Below are positions 54,452-63,054 of a DNA stretch of 64,000 bases, one piece after another. A program made the position numbers and the translations under genes. Positions within the stretch are counted from its first letter, which is position 1. Each line of letters starts with the position of its first letter. Below the pieces are notes generated by a model that saw only the letters and a program-made list of their open reading frames with translations, did no database searches and was not told the origin of the DNA. Origin of the DNA: Methylomonas aurea (lineage in GTDB: Bacteria > Pseudomonadota > Gammaproteobacteria > Methylococcales > Methylomonadaceae); contig NZ_JANIBM010000024.1 in the NCBI RefSeq assembly GCF_024505045.1, forward strand, positions 1 through 64,000. Reading direction: 5' to 3'.

Positions 54452-56808
54452 AGTTCCCGTAAAGGCACCGGCTTGGCGATGCCGTAACCTTGTGCGTAAT
54501 TGACGCCCAGGGTTTGCAGTAGATCAAAGATAGACTCGTTTTCGACAAACTCGGCAATTGTTTTCTTGCCCATCACGTGGGCGACTTCGTTGATCGACTT
54601 GACCATGGTCAGATCCACCCGGTCTTCCAGGATATCTTTGACGAATAAGCCGTCGATTTTCAGATAATCGACCGGCAGGTTTTTCAAATAAGCGAACGAC
54701 GATAAGCCGCTGCCGAAATCGTCCAGCGAGAACGAACAACCTTTGCCGCGCAGCGACTCCATGAATTGTCGAGCGTAGGACAGGTTGCTGATCGCCGCGG
54801 TCTCGGTGATCTCGAAACAGATCTTCTCGGTCGGGATCCGCCATTTTTGGAATTGTTCGCCGATGAATCCGAGCATGGTTTGGTCGGATAGCGACAGGCC
54901 GGACAGATTGACCGAACACATTTCCAGGCGGCGCAGTAAATCGGGCGTGGTTGCCAAATACTCGAACAAGGTGGCGATGACCCAGCGGTCCAACGGCGGT
55001 GCCATGTTGTAGCGTTCCGCGGCGGGTAAAAACGCGCCCGGAGGGATGATTTTGCCCTGGTCGTCGCGGTAGCGGATCAGCGTTTCGAAATGCAAGGCCT
55101 CGTGGTTATGGGTCACCGGCACGATCAATTGGCCGAATAGCTGGAAGCGGTTTTGTTCGATACCCAGCCGAATTTTTTCCACCCATTGCATTTCGCCCTG
55201 GCGCAAGGTCAATTCCTCGTCGTCCGGGCTGAACACGTGCACCCGGTTGCGGCCTTTCTCCTTCGCGGCATAGCAGGCGGCGTCGGCTTCTTTCAGCACG
55301 TCCACCGCGTTGCCGCTGGAGCGGTTGATCGGCGCCACGCCGATACTGACGCCGATGCTGAAACTACGGTTTTCCCAGGCGAACTGAAAATCGCAAATCG
55401 CGTTGCGCAGTTTTTCGCCGGTGACCACGGCCTGCTCCAGCGAGCAATAAGACATCAGGATGCCGAACTCGTCGCCGCCCAGCCGCGCCAGGATATCCAT
55501 CTTCCGCACCTGTTGCCGCAACACTTCACCGAGTTGCCGCAGCAGTTCGTCGCCGGCCAAATGGCCGCAGGTGTCGTTGACGATTTTGAACTGGTCCAGG
55601 TCGAGGTAACACAGGACATGGTTGCTATTGTCGGCTTGGGCCTGTAGTACCAGGTTCTGAATATGGATATCGAATTGGCGGCGGTTGACTAGGCCGGTCA
55701 ATTCGTCGTGGCTGGCCTGATAGGCGATTTTTTCCGACAGCCGGCGGGTTTCGGTAATGTCTTCGCACACCAGCAGTAAATGCGGCAGATTGTTTTCGTC
55801 CTTGACTAGGCGTGCGGTTTCTCTGACCCAAATCGTATTGCCGTTGCGGCAGACGATACGGCTTTCCAATTTGTGCACCTGTTCTGGATGGTTGCGGCAT
55901 ATTTGCAGAAATTGATTGCAATTGCCGAGGTCCTCCGGATGGGCGAAGTTGAATATCGAGCAGCCTTGCAATTCTTCGACGCCCAGCCCCAATTGGCGGG
56001 CGCCGAAACGGTTTACCGAGATAATCTGCCCCTCCATGTCCAAGTTGAATACCATGGTCGGGTTATTGTCGTACAGTGCCTGGTAATTGTTCTTGACGCT
56101 GACCAGCGCCTTGTTCTGCGTTTCGACCGTGTCCAGCATGTCGTTGAAGGCATCCACCAGGATGCCCATTTCGTCGCTGCTGTGCTTCTCGGCCCGCAAC
56201 GAATAATCGTGGCCGCGGCTGACTTTTTGCGCGGTACGCGCCAACTGGGCGATCGGTTTGGCCACCCGGTTCAGTAGCGGCGCGGTCAGCAGAAAAGTAA
56301 TGAACAGCGCGACGAACAGCACCAGCAGCACCACGCCGACGAATTGCAATTCCCGCCAGAACGCGGTGCTCAGGTCGGACGACAAATACACTGCGCCGAT
56401 GGTCTCGTCGTCCAGCAGCATCGGCTGGTAGACATATAACGACAATTCGTCGAAGTGGGTGCGCAGACCTTGCAGGCCGGCCGGACAATCGGTCGTAGGC
56501 TTGTCCAGTGCGGTAAACAGGCCGCCCTCTTTGTCGTAAACGCAGGCGCTGCGCAGATCGGGCAGATTGGCCAATGAAGCCAGGTTTTCCTTGGCGAGAT
56601 TGGCATCGTCGAACATTACCGCCGCGATACTGCGATTGGCGATCAGGCCGGCGACGGCCAGCAGGTCGTCCAGAGCCTTGCGTTTGACCTCGTTGATGTT
56701 GATAGCTACCAGAATCACCAAAGCCAACAGCATCGAAAACAGGCTGGAGGTGATTGCGATCGCGAACAGTTTGGACTTGATCGACAGTTGGGCGAAGAAC
56801 TTACTCAA
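54448..56808 (-). CDS. Membrane GGDEF/EAL c-di-GMP protein (YfiN-like sensor plus PAS)
   Basis: 786-residue protein: helix 1 (about 13-34), a periplasmic sensor region (35-168, CHASE8-like as in YfiN), helix 2 (about 170-192), HAMP, a PAS domain (about 250-370), GGDEF (375-530) and EAL (545-786). The GGDEF motif LARLGGDEFG is intact with the inhibitory RKMD site five residues before it. The EAL domain keeps its catalytic residues: ETLIR (E of EAL), NLSG, EITET, DDFGSG, LKIDG, AEFVEN and QGYGIAKP. It could therefore both make and degrade c-di-GMP. It overlaps the YfiR gene by 8 bases and the TonB gene by 4. Confidence 0.92.
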   Translation of the reverse strand: MSKFFAQLSIKSKLFAIAITSSLFSMLLALVILVAININEVKRKALDDLLAVAGLIANRSIAAVMFDDANLAKENLASLANLPDLRSACVYDKEGGLFTALDKPTTDCPAGLQGLRTHFDELSLYVYQPMLLDDETIGAVYLSSDLSTAFWRELQFVGVVLLVLFVALFITFLLTAPLLNRVAKPIAQLARTAQKVSRGHDYSLRAEKHSSDEMGILVDAFNDMLDTVETQNKALVSVKNNYQALYDNNPTMVFNLDMEGQIISVNRFGARQLGLGVEELQGCSIFNFAHPEDLGNCNQFLQICRNHPEQVHKLESRIVCRNGNTIWVRETARLVKDENNLPHLLLVCEDITETRRLSEKIAYQASHDELTGLVNRRQFDIHIQNLVLQAQADNSNHVLCYLDLDQFKIVNDTCGHLAGDELLRQLGEVLRQQVRKMDILARLGGDEFGILMSYCSLEQAVVTGEKLRNAICDFQFAWENRSFSIGVSIGVAPINRSSGNAVDVLKEADAACYAAKEKGRNRVHVFSPDDEELTLRQGEMQWVEKIRLGIEQNRFQLFGQLIVPVTHNHEALHFETLIRYRDDQGKIIPPGAFLPAAERYNMAPPLDRWVIATLFEYLATTPDLLRRLEMCSVNLSGLSLSDQTMLGFIGEQFQKWRIPTEKICFEITETAAISNLSYARQFMESLRGKGCSFSLDDFGSGLSSFAYLKNLPVDYLKIDGLFVKDILEDRVDLTMVKSINEVAHVMGKKTIAEFVENESIFDLLQTLGVNYAQGYGIAKPVPLREL

Positions 56809-57382
56809 CTTCGCCCCCTTCGACCAGCGTGGCGACTTCGATCAGTTTGGCGCTTACGGTCAGGCCGTTTTTTTTCAGCGCCTTCAGATTGATGTGCAAT
56901 TTGACTTTAGCGTCGTCCAATACGAAGCCGATCATGCCGCCGGATTCGGCAAAAAACGGCTGACTGCTGACCGTCAACGCGGTTTTCAACGAGCCCACGG
57001 TTAATACGCCGGCCAGCGGCTGCTCGGGGCGTTGGTCCGGATTGTCGAAATAGGCGATGTCGCAATCGCGCGCTTGCTTGGCCGAGTCGTAACGGATCAG
57101 CTTGATCGGTTTATCCTGTACCGTTTTGGATTCCAGCGGATCGAGCAAGTGGCCGAACGGATCGTTGCCGATGATGCAGATGTTGAAGGTTGGACTGGCT
57201 TTGGCCGGCCAAGTAATGAACTTGGTGAAATTGTAAAGGTAAGCCCCTTTGACCTTGTATTCCAATTCGTTATCTTCGGCCTGTGCTTTGGGGGCTGTGC
57301 ACCAACATAAAACGGTCCAGCCGAACGCGACGCAAATGCGCCGCAAGGGCCGAGCCTCAGCAAAGGAAAAAACGGAAACCAA
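56801..57382 (-). CDS. YfiR-family periplasmic regulator
   Basis: 193-residue exported protein of the YfiR/DUF4154 family, which in Pseudomonas binds and restrains the periplasmic part of the cyclase YfiN. The body begins ELEYKVKGAYLYNFTKFITW, a family hallmark, followed by ICIIGNDPFG, GVLTVGSLKTAL and a C-terminal MIGFVLDDAKVKLHINLKAL. The start is open: a TTG at 57382 with AGG 7 bases before, or a TTG at 57346 with GAGG that would give a neat signal peptide (MRRICVAFGWTVLCW, cleaved after KAQA). No outer-membrane YfiB-type lipoprotein follows; a TonB receptor takes that place. Confidence 0.9.
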   Translation of the reverse strand: MVSVFSFAEARPLRRICVAFGWTVLCWCTAPKAQAEDNELEYKVKGAYLYNFTKFITWPAKASPTFNICIIGNDPFGHLLDPLESKTVQDKPIKLIRYDSAKQARDCDIAYFDNPDQRPEQPLAGVLTVGSLKTALTVSSQPFFAESGGMIGFVLDDAKVKLHINLKALKKNGLTVSAKLIEVATLVEGGEVE

Positions 57383-57428
57383 GTTATTGCCTGCCGGAAA
57401 AAATCATCTGGCAAGAATAGTTGAAAAA

Positions 57429-58730
57429 TCACTGGCTGCAGAAAAAAGCCCGCAACGCCCGAATCATGTAGCCGTGGTCCAACACGCCGGCGCTTTCGCG
57501 GACGCTGTGCATGGCCCACATCGGCGATCCGACATCCACGCCGCGCACGCCCAGTTTGGCCGACGCGATCGGGCCGATCGTGCTGCCGCAGGGCAGGTCG
57601 CCACGGTGGGCATACTTTTGGTAGGGGACGTCCGCCTCCCGGCAAAAACGGATGAATTCCGCTTCGGACAGGCATTCGGAGGCATAACGGTGGTTAACGT
57701 TGATCTTGATGGCCGGGCCGCGGTTGACGATCACTTTGTGGCCGGGTTCGTACGCACCGGGAAAACCGGGTTGATAAGCGTGTGCCATATCGGCGCTAAC
57801 CATGAAACTGTGGGCCAAGGCCCGGCGATAGCCGTCGGCCCGGTCGCAGCAACAGGCGGCGACGCGTTCCAGCACATCGGACAAAAAGCTGCCGGCTGCA
57901 CCTTTGCAACTTTCGCTGCCGATCTCTTCGTGGTCGAAAAAGGCGCAGACCAACGTGTTGCCGCCGTTCAGCACCGTATCGTCCAGAATCGCGCTCAAAC
58001 CGGCGTGGCAGGATGCTAAGTTATCCAACTGGCTGTCAGCATAAAATAAGCGGTCGTTGCCCCAGAATGCGCCCTTCTGCGTGTCGTAAACGTTTAATTC
58101 CCAACTTATCAGGCTGTCGGCATCGATGCCGGCGGCGCCGGCCAGCAACTGGCGAAAATAGTCTGCGGGCAATTGGTCGGCGGCGCTGGCCAAAACCAAG
58201 GCCAATTCGTTTTGCTTCTGCAGTTTCAGGCCGTCTTCGTTGACGCCGCGGTTCATATGGATCGCCAGATTAGGCAGGCGCAGCAGTGGCTGGTCGAAGC
58301 GCAGCAAACGGCTGTCGATCCTGCCATTCGGGCGGCTGAAAGCAATACGGCCGGCCAGGCTGAGATCGCGGTCGGTAAAGGTTGCCAGGATCGGCCCACC
58401 GTAAATCTCGACCGCCAAGCGCTGGATTTGGTCGGACTCCAAGACCGGTTGCGGCTTGACTCGCAGTCCCGGCGAGTCGGTGTGGGCGCCCAGCAACTTG
58501 AAGCCGTTGCTAGCCAAATCCAGCCGTCCCGCCACGAATGCCACAATCGACGAATCGTCGCGGATCACGTAATAGCGGCCGCCGGCCGCCAGACTCCAGG
58601 CGTCTCCCTCGTGCAGGCGCTGGAACTGAAATGCCTGCAAACGTTGCTCGATGCTGGTCACTGCGTGCCAGGGGCTGGGGCTGGCGTCGATAAAATCCAG
58701 CAAATCCTGTACTTGCCGATGTGCGTTCAT
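57429..58730 (-). CDS. apeB: M18-family aminopeptidase
   Basis: Cytoplasmic metalloaminopeptidase (aspartyl/general aminopeptidase). The ATG at 58730 is preceded by AGGA and gives the usual start with [15 protein letters not shown]. Metal ligands are visible: the first in [13 protein letters not shown], then [12 protein letters not shown] and [13 protein letters not shown], with the last histidine in MHSVRESAG near the C-terminus; [17 protein letters not shown] is a family signature. 433 residues, normal length. Its start overlaps the msrB stop by 4 bases (ATGA). Confidence 0.95.
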   Translation of the reverse strand: MNAHRQVQDLLDFIDASPSPWHAVTSIEQRLQAFQFQRLHEGDAWSLAAGGRYYVIRDDSSIVAFVAGRLDLASNGFKLLGAHTDSPGLRVKPQPVLESDQIQRLAVEIYGGPILATFTDRDLSLAGRIAFSRPNGRIDSRLLRFDQPLLRLPNLAIHMNRGVNEDGLKLQKQNELALVLASAADQLPADYFRQLLAGAAGIDADSLISWELNVYDTQKGAFWGNDRLFYADSQLDNLASCHAGLSAILDDTVLNGGNTLVCAFFDHEEIGSESCKGAAGSFLSDVLERVAACCCDRADGYRRALAHSFMVSADMAHAYQPGFPGAYEPGHKVIVNRGPAIKINVNHRYASECLSEAEFIRFCREADVPYQKYAHRGDLPCGSTIGPIASAKLGVRGVDVGSPMWAMHSVRESAGVLDHGYMIRALRAFFCSQ

Positions 58731-59122
58731 GTTTTCTTGTCCAGGGTTAGCGCCACCGAATTGATGCAATAGCGCAGGCCGGTCGGTAGCGGACCGTCTT
58801 CGAACACATGGCCGAGATGGGCGCCGCAAGAATGGCAGGTGACTTCGGTGCGGCGCATGCCGTGGCTGGTATCGAGGTGCTCGTCCAGGCTATCGGCTTG
58901 CAGTGGATTCCAAAAGCTGGGCCAGCCGCAGCCGGAGTGGAACTTATGCTCGGAGTCGAACAAGGCTGCACCGCAGCAGACGCAACGGTAGATGCCGGTT
59001 TCCTCGCAATCGGTGTATTTGCCGGTGAACGGCGGCTCGGTACCTTTTTCGCGGCAAACGCGATATTGCTCCGGTGTCAGTTTTTTCCGCCAGAATTGTT
59101 CGGGATCGTGTGAGTCGGTCAT
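58727..59122 (-). CDS. msrB: Peptide methionine-(R)-sulfoxide reductase MsrB
   Basis: Repairs the R-isomer of methionine sulfoxide. The ATG at 59122 with GGATGG upstream is chosen; an ATG 3 codons earlier overlaps the ribosome binding site. Zinc-binding CxxC pairs ([11 protein letters not shown] and [13 protein letters not shown]) and the catalytic cysteine in [10 protein letters not shown] are present, with the [11 protein letters not shown] region carrying a further cysteine. 131 residues, all of the enzyme. First gene of an operon with apeB. Confidence 0.96.
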   Translation of the reverse strand: MTDSHDPEQFWRKKLTPEQYRVCREKGTEPPFTGKYTDCEETGIYRCVCCGAALFDSEHKFHSGCGWPSFWNPLQADSLDEHLDTSHGMRRTEVTCHSCGAHLGHVFEDGPLPTGLRYCINSVALTLDKKT

Positions 59123-59211
59123 GATGGCCATCCATATCAGTGGGTGTCGGCGGCCATTGTACTCAGTCCGGCCGGGCAGCTGAAGCGGGCGAAATATTTC
59201 GGTTGATAATG

Positions 59212-59225
59212 TTAGAGAATTCTAA
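59212..59225. repeat. Small palindrome upstream of sqr
   Basis: TTAGA-GAAT-TCTAA is a perfect 5-base inverted repeat, followed by a further ATATTCT. Sulfide-responsive ArsR-family repressors (BigR/SqrR) use AT-rich palindromes near sqr genes, so an operator is possible. The regulator itself is not seen nearby. Confidence 0.35.
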
Positions 59226-59322
59226 TATTCTTTGGTCACATGATTTTGCGGCGTAGAACAACAATAATTCGATAATCAAACCTCAATATCGTGTTCATCT
59301 GAATATCAGCGAGGAGAATGTC

Positions 59323-60600
59323 ATGGCAAGAATCGTAGTGTTAGGTGCAGGTATCGGTGGTGTGCCGATGGCTTACGAAATGAAGGAAACCGTTGGCAAA
59401 CAGCATGAAGTGGTGGTGATTTCCGATTCGCCAACCTTCCATTTCGTGCCGTCCAACCCGTGGGTGCCGCCGAAATGGCGTAAACCGGAAGATTTGAAAA
59501 TCGAATTGGCGCCGGTGATGGCGAAAAAAGGCATCACCTTTATCCAGAAGGCCGCTACCAAAGTCGATCCGCTAAACAACAAAGTCGATCTGGCCGACGG
59601 CAGTTCGGTCGAATACGATTATTTGGTTATCGCCACCGGTCCGCGACTGGCCTTCGACGAAGTGCCCGGTTTGGGGCCGCATGGCGGGCATACCTCGTCG
59701 GTTTGCCACGTCGACCACGCCGCGTTGGCCGCCGAAGATTGGGACCGCTTCATGGCCGATCCGGGGCCGATCGTGATCGGCGCGGTGCAAGGCGCTTCCT
59801 GTTTCGGTCCGGCCTATGAATACATGATGATCATCGAAACCGAATTAAGGAAACGTAAAATCCGCGACAAGGTGCCGATGACTTTCGTCACTTCCGAACC
59901 TTACATCGGCCACTTGGGCCTGGGCGGCGTCGGCGATACCAAAGGCTTGTTGGAAAGCGCGCTACGCGATAAGACCATCAAATGGATTACCAACGCCAAA
60001 GTGGACAAGATCGAAGCCGGCATGATGTACGTCACGGAAGTCGACGACGACGGCAACGAGAAGAAGAAGCACGAACTGCCGTTCAAGCATTCGATGATGC
60101 TGCCGGCCTTCACCGGAGTCGATGCGGTACGCAATAGCGGCGCGGAAGGCCTGACCAATCCGCGCGGCTTCGTCATAGTCGACGAGCACCAACGTAACCC
60201 GACCTATAAGAACATTTATTCGGTCGGCGTCTGCGTCGCCTTGCCGCCGGTCGAAAAAACTCCGGTGCCGGTCGGTACCCCGAAAACCGGTTACATGATC
60301 GAATCGATGGTGACGGCGACCGCCCACAACATCCGCGACGAACTGGCTGGCCTGCAGCCGTCCGACAAGCCGAGTTTGAGCGCGTTGTGTTTGGCCGACC
60401 TGGGCGATACCGGCGTGGCGTTTCTGGCGGTACCGCAAATCCCGCCGCGCAATACGACCTGGTCCAACCACGGCAAATGGGTACACCTAGCCAAAATAGC
60501 CTTTGAAAAATACTTCATGCGCAAAATCAGAAAAGGTATTAGCGAGCCGTTCTACGAGCGGATGATGTTGAAATTTATGGGCGTGGTGCGCCTGAAATAG
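59323..60600 (+). CDS. sqr: Sulfide:quinone oxidoreductase
   Basis: Peripheral membrane flavoprotein that oxidises sulfide and passes electrons to quinone. 425 residues: FAD site VVLGAGIGGVPMAYEM, conserved aromatic SNPWVPPKWRKPEDL, the second FAD motif DYLVIATGPRLAF, and three cysteines (SVCHVDHA, QGASCFGPA and SVGVCVALPP), including the pair known to make the polysulfide bridge. The C-terminus is amphipathic (HLAKIAFEKYFMRKIRKGI) as expected for membrane attachment. GAGGAG before the ATG. Cotranscribed with the small DUF2892 protein. Confidence 0.93.
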   Translation: MARIVVLGAGIGGVPMAYEMKETVGKQHEVVVISDSPTFHFVPSNPWVPPKWRKPEDLKIELAPVMAKKGITFIQKAATKVDPLNNKVDLADGSSVEYDYLVIATGPRLAFDEVPGLGPHGGHTSSVCHVDHAALAAEDWDRFMADPGPIVIGAVQGASCFGPAYEYMMIIETELRKRKIRDKVPMTFVTSEPYIGHLGLGGVGDTKGLLESALRDKTIKWITNAKVDKIEAGMMYVTEVDDDGNEKKKHELPFKHSMMLPAFTGVDAVRNSGAEGLTNPRGFVIVDEHQRNPTYKNIYSVGVCVALPPVEKTPVPVGTPKTGYMIESMVTATAHNIRDELAGLQPSDKPSLSALCLADLGDTGVAFLAVPQIPPRNTTWSNHGKWVHLAKIAFEKYFMRKIRKGISEPFYERMMLKFMGVVRLK

Positions 60601-60609
60601 GAGGTGCTT

Positions 60610-60810
60610 ATGTCTATCGATCGTTTGGTGATGGCGTTTGCCGGTTCGTTTATTCTGGCCAGCCTGGCCTTGGCGCATTGGCATTCGCCGAATTGGTTAT
60701 GGTTTACCGCCTTTGTCGGTGCCAATTTGGTGCAGGCGTCGTTCACCGGCTTTTGCCCGTTGGCAATCATTCTGAAAAAGTTCGGCGTAAAACCCGGCTG
60801 CGCGTTTTAG
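60610..60810 (+). CDS. DUF2892 membrane protein
   Basis: 66-residue inner-membrane protein of the DUF2892/YgaP-transmembrane family. Two helices ([16 protein letters not shown] and [15 protein letters not shown]) are followed by the hallmark [20 protein letters not shown], with two cysteines. AGGAGG six bases before the ATG is a strong ribosome binding site. Members commonly accompany rhodanese or sulfide-oxidation genes; here it follows sqr by 9 bases and precedes a terminator, supporting a role in sulfur handling at the membrane. Confidence 0.88.
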   Translation: MSIDRLVMAFAGSFILASLALAHWHSPNWLWFTAFVGANLVQASFTGFCPLAIILKKFGVKPGCAF

Positions 60811-60824
60811 TTTGTTCCCTCTAG

Positions 60825-60858
60825 CCTAACCGCCGTCCTATGGCGGTTAGGTCTTTTT
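60825..60858 (+). terminator. Terminator of the sqr operon
   Basis: CCTAACCGCC and GGCGGTTAGG form a perfect 10-base stem (60825-60834 with 60842-60851) with a 7-base loop, followed by TCTTTTT. Lies 14 bases after the DUF2892 stop. Confidence 0.9.
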
Positions 60859-60895
60859 ACCGCTCCCGATCGAAAAAAATTTCGGCGCGAGCGCT

Positions 60896-60923
60896 CTTGA
60901 AGTTTCCTCCGCCGCCCCTAAAT
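60896..60923 (+). promoter_or_regulatory. Sigma-32-like promoter of the Hsp20 gene
   Basis: CTTGAAG (60896-60902), a 12-base spacer and CCCCTAAAT (60915-60923) fit the sigma-32 consensus. The leader to the ATG at 61001 would be about 70 bases, long enough for an RNA thermometer, although none was identified by eye. Confidence 0.65.
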
Positions 60924-61000
60924 TCTCGGTGTCCGGGCCTTGCAGCTCGGTTAAAACCTGTTTCTTTCAAAGACATAACTTGAATTGGGGAGAAAAAGCT

Positions 61001-61465
61001 ATGAGAGTCGAATATACGCCGATTTACCGTCCCAACTTGGGTTTGGGCCAATGGGCCGCAATGCTGGACGGCATTTTGCAAAGCGATCGGCCGAATCACG
61101 ATTATCCGGCCTTCGATATCGAAGCGGTTGGCGATAACCAGTTTGCGATCAGTTTGGCGGTACCGGGTTTCAGTCCGGAGCAGTTGCAGATAGAAACCGA
61201 AAACAACGTGCTGACCGTCAAAGGCGAGAAGCCGCAAGACGCCGAAAAACGGCGCTTCCTGCACCAAGGCATCTACAGCCGCAATTTCGAGCGGCGCTTC
61301 AATCTGGCCGAGCACACCGAGGTCAGCGGCGCCCATTACCGCGACGGGTTGCTGACCGTCAGGCTGGTTAAGCGAATTCCGGAGGCGATGAAACCGCGGC
61401 GCATCGAGATCGATAGCGTAGGCCAAGTTCTTCATCCGAATCAAGCGACGTTGCCGATCGCCTGA
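61001..61465 (+). CDS. Small heat-shock protein (Hsp20 / IbpA family)
   Basis: Holding chaperone, 154 residues from the ATG at 61001 (GGGGAG nine bases before it). The alpha-crystallin domain spans about residues 36-130: FDIEAVGDNQFAISLAVPGF, ENNVLTVKGEK, the GIYSRNFERRFNLAEH stretch and ADYRDGLLTV-type strand (here AHYRDGLLTVRLVKRIPEAM). The N-terminus (YTPIYRPNLGLGQWAAMLD) is close to that of IbpA-like proteins; a short tail follows. Preceded by a sigma-32-like promoter, in line with heat induction. Confidence 0.93.
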   Translation: MRVEYTPIYRPNLGLGQWAAMLDGILQSDRPNHDYPAFDIEAVGDNQFAISLAVPGFSPEQLQIETENNVLTVKGEKPQDAEKRRFLHQGIYSRNFERRFNLAEHTEVSGAHYRDGLLTVRLVKRIPEAMKPRRIEIDSVGQVLHPNQATLPIA

Positions 61466-61476
61466 GCCGAACGGTA

Positions 61477-62004
61477 ATGACTACGGGACCGATGGAATCC
61501 GCTGTCTGCGGGCGGAGCCAGCATCCGCCGGAAACCGCCGGGGCCAACCCGAGCCGGCAGTTGGCGTTACCCTACGAAGAATGGAAACTGCTGTCGTTCT
61601 ACGAGAAATTCGAGCAATGCGTGGCTCTGGTGCTGGTCGCGCTGATTTCGCTGGTGATCGTCAGCGCTTTGTACCGTCTGGCGCTCAAAGTATTCGCCAC
61701 GGTGCTCGAGGCTGCCGATCCCACCTATCCCGGCGTGTTTCAGGCTTTGTTCGGCATGATCATGACTTTGCTGATTGCGATGGAATTCAAACACTCTATA
61801 TTGCGCGTCGTCGCCCGCCGCGACAGCATCATCCAGGTCAAAACGGTGATCCTGATCGCGATCCTGGCCATCAGCCGCAAATTCATCATTCTGGATACCA
61901 AGCATCTGGTGGCCGCCGACATTGCCGCGTTGTCCGGCGCTTTGTTGGTGCTGGGTTGCGTCTACTGGCTGATGCGCGAGCGCGACGACCGCGTCCAGCG
62001 CTGA
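61477..62004 (+). CDS. PsiE-like membrane protein
   Basis: 175-residue inner-membrane protein similar to the phosphate-starvation-inducible PsiE family (function unknown). After a 40-residue cytoplasmic head come four membrane helices (about 47-70, 87-105, 122-139 and 150-168) with the family's LFGMIMTLLIAMEFKHSILR and ILAISRKFIILDTKH segments between them. The gene starts 11 bases after the Hsp20 stop, so it may be cotranscribed. No Pho box is seen near it. Convergent with the K+ channel gene, leaving 3 bases. Confidence 0.8.
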   Translation: MTTGPMESAVCGRSQHPPETAGANPSRQLALPYEEWKLLSFYEKFEQCVALVLVALISLVIVSALYRLALKVFATVLEAADPTYPGVFQALFGMIMTLLIAMEFKHSILRVVARRDSIIQVKTVILIAILAISRKFIILDTKHLVAADIAALSGALLVLGCVYWLMRERDDRVQR

Positions 62005-62007
62005 CGG

Positions 62008-62862
62008 TCAATCGCCGATGCGTTCGCCGCAATACTTGCAATGCGCCGCGTCGAAATCGTGCCCGGCTGCGCCGCAGTTGCGGCAGGCGCGGTTGTCCAG
62101 GCCTCGGTTATTGCGGCTGTTGATCAATTCGGCGCTGTAGATGCCGGTCGGTACGGCGATGATGCCGTAACCCATGATCATGATGGCCGATGCGATCAAC
62201 TGCCCCAAGGCCGTTTTCGGGGCAATATCGCCGTAACCGACGGTCGTGATCGTGACAATGGCCCAATACACCGCTTTCGGAATGCTGGTAAAGCCGGCTT
62301 GCGGTCCTTCCACCACATACATCAGCGCGCCGAAGACGACGACCAGCGTCAACACTGCATACAGAAATACCGTGATTTTGCGCAGGCTATTGGCTAAGGC
62401 TACGGCCAGTACATTGGCTTCGTCGAGATACTCGGAAAGCTTCAAAATCCGAAAAATCCGCAGCAGCCGCAATACGCGCAGCGTCAGCATGTAGCCGGCG
62501 CCGGGCAGCAGCAAACCCAGATAGGCCGGTAGAATCGACAACAAGTCGATAATGCCGAAAAAACTGCGGATATACAGCCAAGGCCGGCGCACGCACACCA
62601 GCCGCAGTAAATATTCCAGCGTGAACAAAGCCGTGAATGCCCACTCCGCCCGGAACAGCGCGTCCGCGTAACGCTGTTGGATCTCGGCTACGCTGTCCAG
62701 CATCACGACGCCGATGCTGAGTAGGATGGCAACGATCAGCAAGAGGTCGAAAGTCCGGCCGGCGGCGGTTTCCGAGCCGAAAATGATTTGGTTCAAGGCC
62801 TCCCGCCACGGCGACAGGGCTTGGCCTTGGTTATAGCGGTGCGGATTGCGGTTCGGTCTCAT
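62008..62862 (-). CDS. Voltage-gated potassium channel with C-terminal zinc ribbon
   Basis: 284-residue ion channel with six membrane helices: S1 about 37-57, S4 RVLRLLRIFRILKLSEYLDE with regularly spaced arginines, pore helix and filter TITTVGYGDIAP (TVGYGD), S6 about 220-240. After S6 the tail has CRNCGAAGHDFDAAHCKYCG, a zinc-ribbon-like cysteine set not typical of bacterial Kv channels. K+ selectivity follows from the filter. It is divergent from nifE; the shared 190-base region carries the nif promoter. Confidence 0.9.
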   Translation of the reverse strand: MRPNRNPHRYNQGQALSPWREALNQIIFGSETAAGRTFDLLLIVAILLSIGVVMLDSVAEIQQRYADALFRAEWAFTALFTLEYLLRLVCVRRPWLYIRSFFGIIDLLSILPAYLGLLLPGAGYMLTLRVLRLLRIFRILKLSEYLDEANVLAVALANSLRKITVFLYAVLTLVVVFGALMYVVEGPQAGFTSIPKAVYWAIVTITTVGYGDIAPKTALGQLIASAIMIMGYGIIAVPTGIYSAELINSRNNRGLDNRACRNCGAAGHDFDAAHCKYCGERIGD

Positions 62863-62947
62863 CGGCGGCGTGCAGGATGGTTATGCGATAGGCGCAAGTA
62901 TAAGCGCGTCGAACGCGGACGCCACTTTGTCTGGTCGCAATCGCCGA

Positions 62948-62963
62948 TTGTCGGGTTTGCTAC
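62948..62963 (+). promoter_or_regulatory. NifA upstream activator site
   Basis: TGT-N10-ACA (TGTCGGGTTTGCTACA) is a perfect match to the NifA consensus. It lies 60 bases before the -24 box, about 70-90 bases upstream of the likely transcription start, where NifA sites normally are. Confidence 0.8.
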
Positions 62964-63007
62964 AAAAAAAATCCGCACAAGTCTTTGAAAAATACGGTTT
63001 TAGTAGT

Positions 63008-63023
63008 TGGCACACCGGTTGCA
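63008..63023 (+). promoter_or_regulatory. Sigma-54 promoter of nifE
   Basis: TGGCACACCGGTTGCA has GG (63009-63010) and GC (63021-63022) 10 bases apart and matches TGGCAC-N5-TTGCA. The likely transcription start is about 63034, 20 bases before the nifE ATG. Confidence 0.9.
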
Positions 63024-63054
63024 ATAAGTTCTACAAAAAACTTGGGGTTGTGCC

